From: GCA-020343675 sp964462945
Lineage (GTDB): Bacteria; Planctomycetota; Phycisphaerae; Sedimentisphaerales; Anaerobacaceae
NCBI GenBank assembly: GCA_964462945.1
Contig: CAYWZW010000003.1
Coordinates: forward strand, 62,001 to 126,000
Length of the DNA: 64,000 nucleotides
Direction: 5' to 3'
The translations under genes were made by a program, and so were the position numbers. Shown piece by piece: positions 61,001 through 64,000 of the stretch (the stretch's first letter is position 1; each line of letters starts with the position of its first letter). A model generated the notes under the pieces. That model had not been told where the DNA came from, did not search any database, and saw only the letters and a list, made by a program, of their open reading frames with translations.

Positions 61001-62683
61001 ATGACAAAGACTTTTCGTTTAGGATCTGTAGTGCAACTTTTGGGAGTCGTTGTTTGTGCGGCAAGCAGCCCTCTGCAGGGGGCCGAGCAGGTGTGGGCTG
61101 TGCCGACGTTTCACTGCATCGGGCTGTACTGGAACGCAGAGGAAGGGGCCGCGGACAACGTCTGTCAAGTACGCTATCGAAAGGCCGGCTCGCAGCCGTG
61201 GCGAGAGGCGATGCCGTTGTGGTTTGACGGCAGAGAAATGTCACCTGTAGGCAGGGACGGGCGCGGGGTCGAGAAGACAACGAAGTGGGAGCATGGCGGG
61301 CAGTACCGGGGCAGCATCGTCAATCTGGAGCCGGGGACGGAGTACGAAATCGAGCTGTCGCTGGAAAAGACTAAACAAAAGCAGGGCCTAAAGACCAGGA
61401 CGTGGAGCGAAGATTTTCCCATCGCGAAGAAGGTTACCGTTTCGGATAGTGGCGAGATGCTTGTGATCGACCAGGGGGGAGCCGCCGCAGGCTATGTTGT
61501 CTATACACCTCCGGAGGGGCGAGAGACGGCTGTCATTGATGTCAACAACGGTAAGGAGAACTGCATCGAGGTCCGGGCTTCGTTCGTGATTATCCGCGGC
61601 CTGACACTCAAGGGCGCCCAGACCCACGGGATCCGAATCTTCGACGGCTGTCACGATGTGGTCATCGAGAGCTGTGACATCAGCGGCTGGGGCCGAATTG
61701 CCGACGATGGCTGGGGCAGGGACTACGACTCCGCCGTCTATTCACGCGCGCGGGACCTGACGCGGGTGATTGTGCAGCGAAATCGAATTCATCATCCGCG
61801 CAGCAATTCCAACAACTGGAGGCAATCCCGCCCCGCCCCGGGCAAGCGCGAGTCCAGCCATCCGGAAGGGCCGCAGATCATCTGCCTGTGGGACAGCGAA
61901 GGCAACCATGTCTTTCGCTACAACACGGTTTCCTCCGACGAGGACCATCAGTACAACGACATCTTCGGAGCCGGGGCGAATTTCAGCGTCCGCGGTTTTC
62001 CCAACCGCGACTCCGACATCTATGGCAATCGGCTAAGCCACTGCTGGGACGACACCATCGAATCGGAGGGGGCCAACTGCAACGTTCGCATCTGGGGCAA
62101 TTACTCGACCGATTGCTACGTGGCCATCGCCACGGCGGGGACCTCGGTGGGGCCGCTCTACGTCTGGCGGAACATCGGCGGCGCGATGCGCGTCGCCGGG
62201 GGCCAATGGGGCGGCGGATTCCTCAAGACCAGTGACATCATGGGCGGAGGCAGGATTTTCGTCTTTCACAATACCATCCTTCAACCGCTCGGCAAGGGCA
62301 AAGACGGCATGGTGAGCGCCGGAGCCAGGACCGGCTTAGGCTGGGGAGGGCCGATGGTCACCGTCACCAGCAGAAACAATATTCTGGATGTCACACAGCG
62401 CTCGTTCCAGGTCCGCAATGACGACCCATTGTCTGATTACGACTACGACCTATACCGGGGGTCCTTGCCCGGCGGCGAGCGCCACGAGAAGCACGGTGTC
62501 ACGGGCGCGCCGGTCTATGCAGCGGGGCAGCCCCATGCCCTGGCCGAAAATAGTCCGGGACACGATGCGGCGGTCCGCATCCCCAATTTCAACGACGATT
62601 TCCGGGGCGACGCGCCCGATATGGGTGCAGAGGAGCTCGGCGACAAGCCTTTGGAGTTTGGCGTCGATGCCTACAGGAACTGA
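61001..62683 (+). CDS. Secreted right-handed beta-helix protein with N-terminal Fn3-like domain
   Basis: A 560-residue protein; ATG at 61001 with GGAGAG nine bases upstream. Signal peptide LGSVVQLLGVVVCAASSPLQG. Residues about 30-120 form a fibronectin-type sandwich (CIGLYWNAEEG, YRGSIVNLEPGTEYEIEL). A parallel beta-helix follows (VIIRGLTLKGAQTHGIRIFDGCHDVVIE, VIVQRNRIHHP, NHVFRYNTVSS, SDIYGNRLSHCWDD). Such helices are lyases or glycosidases, and no assigned catalytic triad is visible. The end (DDFRGDAPDMGAEE) is the common DxGAxE tail of beta-helix proteins in this phylum. It lies about 130 bases after the hydrolase gene. Confidence 0.8.
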   Translation: MTKTFRLGSVVQLLGVVVCAASSPLQGAEQVWAVPTFHCIGLYWNAEEGAADNVCQVRYRKAGSQPWREAMPLWFDGREMSPVGRDGRGVEKTTKWEHGGQYRGSIVNLEPGTEYEIELSLEKTKQKQGLKTRTWSEDFPIAKKVTVSDSGEMLVIDQGGAAAGYVVYTPPEGRETAVIDVNNGKENCIEVRASFVIIRGLTLKGAQTHGIRIFDGCHDVVIESCDISGWGRIADDGWGRDYDSAVYSRARDLTRVIVQRNRIHHPRSNSNNWRQSRPAPGKRESSHPEGPQIICLWDSEGNHVFRYNTVSSDEDHQYNDIFGAGANFSVRGFPNRDSDIYGNRLSHCWDDTIESEGANCNVRIWGNYSTDCYVAIATAGTSVGPLYVWRNIGGAMRVAGGQWGGGFLKTSDIMGGGRIFVFHNTILQPLGKGKDGMVSAGARTGLGWGGPMVTVTSRNNILDVTQRSFQVRNDDPLSDYDYDLYRGSLPGGERHEKHGVTGAPVYAAGQPHALAENSPGHDAAVRIPNFNDDFRGDAPDMGAEELGDKPLEFGVDAYRN

Positions 62684-62777
62684 TCGGATTCTGTATCGCG
62701 ATGCCCGCCCAGCCCCATCGTGCGAAGGCTGCCGTGGAAACCGCCGAGCACGCCGGCGCAGCCGTGTGCGCGCAGGC

Positions 62778-62799
62778 GTCCCGAGCGAAGTCGAGGGAC
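62778..62799. repeat. Dispersed palindrome GTCCC...GGGAC
   Basis: GTCCCGAG and a matching CGAGGGAC frame a short CGAAGT core. It ends two bases from the stop of the minus-strand membrane protein gene and may act as a bidirectional terminator between convergent genes. It encodes RSLDFARD on the minus strand, a mark of a known type of dispersed repeat. Confidence 0.65.
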
Positions 62800-62800
62800 C

Positions 62801-63166
62801 TCACCCGCCCGCGAGGAGGATATTGGCTATGTGCGGAGCGTCAATTCCGGCCACCGTCGGCAAAGGGGCGGTCAGAACGTCGTCTGTCTGCGTGATAAAA
62901 CGGATATAGGGCATAAAGACGGCCAGCACCGTCATCAGGAAGTTGATCGAGCTCTCGAACAGGGCCACGACCGGTGTAAGCCGAGGCAAGGCGTACACAC
63001 CAACGCCGCACAGGATGCAGAACCCGTAGTAGAGGTTCTTGTAGAACGGCGCCGAATCCAGAACCGCCACGCGGATGCTCACCCCCCACGCGTAATCCAG
63101 CAAAACAAACACCGGCGTGACGTAATAGTACAACCCCGCAATCGAAAATCTGCCGCGAAAGCCCAT
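62801..63166 (-). CDS. Small membrane protein of unknown function
   Basis: A 121-residue protein with three to four hydrophobic segments (IAGLYYYVTPVFVLLDYAWGV, NLYYGFCILCGVGVYAL, LTPVVALFESSINFLMTVLAVFMPYI). No signal peptide or known motif is seen. GAGGAA is very close to the ATG. It follows the serpin-like protein gene by 21 bases and likely shares its transcript. Confidence 0.65.
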   Translation of the reverse strand: MGFRGRFSIAGLYYYVTPVFVLLDYAWGVSIRVAVLDSAPFYKNLYYGFCILCGVGVYALPRLTPVVALFESSINFLMTVLAVFMPYIRFITQTDDVLTAPLPTVAGIDAPHIANILLAGG

Positions 63167-63187
63167 TTCCTCAAGGTCGAAGGAATC

Positions 63188-64000
63188 CTAAAACTCGCTC
63201 ATCAGCTCAGCGTTGTCCACCCACATCACAAAGAACGGCGAATAATCGGCCCCGCGTTTCTTAACATAAATCAGGAAGGGTTTGTTGAAATACAGATATC
63301 GCGGCTGTTCTACGTCGGGCGGGCCCATTCCGCCCGCACCGCCGATACGTGCCTCTGACTTAAGGATCACCCCGGTTCGACTCAATGAGAAATCCACCAT
63401 CTGCCTGGCCTCAAAGATGAAGTATTCGCGCGCCCGCCATTTCGGATTTGCGAGATTCTTCCACTCAAGTTCTTTGAAATGATGCGTCAGCTTGTAGAGA
63501 ATGTCGGGGACGATCAGCCTGTCAATACGCCGGAGCTCACGCAGGACCTCGTAATGCGGGTCATTCTTGAAGTCGGAAATGTTCTGCTCGATGGTCTTTA
63601 ACGCTTCACCCAGAGGGACTCGCTGAGGCACACGCACCAGAACGACTTGATACGGCTTGGTATGTTTGCACAAATCGACCGCGAATTCGGGAGCGCTCGG
63701 TGAGGTTCCGTACTTATAGTAAAGGATCTCGACCTGCTCATGGAGGCGGCCGCAGTTTGGGTCAGGCGCATCAGACTCAGTCGAGAACGCCGTGACGCCC
63801 GTTCGTGTGCCGTCCGATGCTGTGAAGTCAAAAGCGCCCTCGTGGACGTAGAACGGAAAAGTGAATTCGACGCCAACACTCAGGAACGAATAAGCCACCG
63901 AGGCCAGCGGCAGCGCTCTGTAACGTTCGTCGAAGACAGGTTTGGATTCGGAGGGGAAGCGTCTTGCCATCTCCTTTTGAATTTGTTCGATGATGCCATC
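63188..64000 (-). CDS. Protein with serpin-like C-terminus (5' end outside window)
   Basis: The frame is open to the right edge of the window (DGIIEQIQKEMARRF before the first ATG), so the start is likely beyond it. The visible 270 residues have alternating strands and helices. The end resembles a serpin: DFSLSRTGVILKSEARI is like a reactive-loop hinge (T-x-A-x-A-x-T-A in classic serpins is not well kept). FNKPFLIYVKKRGADYSPFFVMW resembles the C-terminal F-x-x-x-x-PF-x-F-x-x-x strand. The match is weak. A protease-inhibitor role is only a hypothesis; the family may be unrelated. A small membrane protein gene follows. Confidence 0.5.
   Translation of the reverse strand, partial: DGIIEQIQKEMARRFPSESKPVFDERYRALPLASVAYSFLSVGVEFTFPFYVHEGAFDFTASDGTRTGVTAFSTESDAPDPNCGRLHEQVEILYYKYGTSPSAPEFAVDLCKHTKPYQVVLVRVPQRVPLGEALKTIEQNISDFKNDPHYEVLRELRRIDRLIVPDILYKLTHHFKELEWKNLANPKWRAREYFIFEARQMVDFSLSRTGVILKSEARIGGAGGMGPPDVEQPRYLYFNKPFLIYVKKRGADYSPFFVMWVDNAELMSEF

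Overview
The window looks like chromosome from a carbohydrate-degrading Planctomycetota bacterium, most likely class Phycisphaerae (Sedimentisphaerales-like). This is inferred from content, not from a marker gene. The signs are many exported enzymes with Tat or Sec signals, a sulfatase, four Gfo/Idh/MocA oxidoreductases, single dockerin-type calcium repeats on free-standing proteins, SBBP propeller repeats, M56/BlaI regulators, GC-rich coding sequence and abundant intergenic palindromes. I saw no rRNA, tRNA, CRISPR array, complete insertion sequence or phage gene.

Region 1 (1-16.9 kb): the end of a sulfatase; a Gfo/Idh/MocA protein lacking the usual EKP lysine; a type II-like restriction-modification pair (methyltransferase then nuclease) placed between carbohydrate genes; a parallel beta-helix protein translationally coupled to a second oxidoreductase; a nitroreductase; a large secreted dockerin/PKD-like protein; an exported nucleoside hydrolase; a third oxidoreductase; a broken M14 carboxypeptidase; a GH28 pectinase; a DUF5060/DUF4038 (GH140-like) glycosidase; and a 47-residue very acidic small protein.

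Region 2 (17-28.2 kb): an exported ADP-ribosylglycohydrolase-like protein, the Tex RNA-binding protein, a secreted protein of unknown function, and a regulatory block. That block holds an ECF sigma factor, its zinc-finger anti-sigma factor, a small membrane protein, a BlaI/MecI repressor, and an M56 (BlaR1-type) protease. The protease carries a beta-propeller, dockerin repeats and a LamG domain where BlaR1 has its penicillin sensor.

Region 3 (28.3-50 kb) is sugar catabolism in cassettes. GH106 rhamnosidase, RhaT and a UroD-like protein form one. GH38 alpha-mannosidase, a UroD-like protein and a sodium/solute symporter form another. A third is a Gfo/Idh/MocA protein, a ThuA-cupin fusion and an enolase-superfamily dehydratase. 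A fourth is GH95 alpha-fucosidase, a D-aminoacylase-like amidohydrolase and a beta-helix protein. Both UroD-like proteins carry a His-x-Cys-Gly motif typical of corrinoid methyltransferases rather than of haem synthesis. GH28, GH106, GH95 and GH140-like enzymes together suggest pectin or a rhamnose/fucose-rich plant or algal glycan as substrate.

Region 4 (50-64 kb): an AT-rich, probably acquired FAD oxidoreductase; an SBBP propeller protein; a DUF5009/HGSNAT-like acyltransferase; a GH16 glucanase; a second BlaI/M56 pair whose M56 protein carries a long leucine-rich repeat domain; an exported alpha/beta hydrolase; a beta-helix protein; and a membrane protein following a truncated gene with a serpin-like C-terminus.

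The most interesting material is the two BlaI-M56 systems. Each has a different putative sensor domain and different palindromic operators at its promoter. Next are the transporter-linked UroD-like methyltransferase candidates and several families of compound palindromic repeats.
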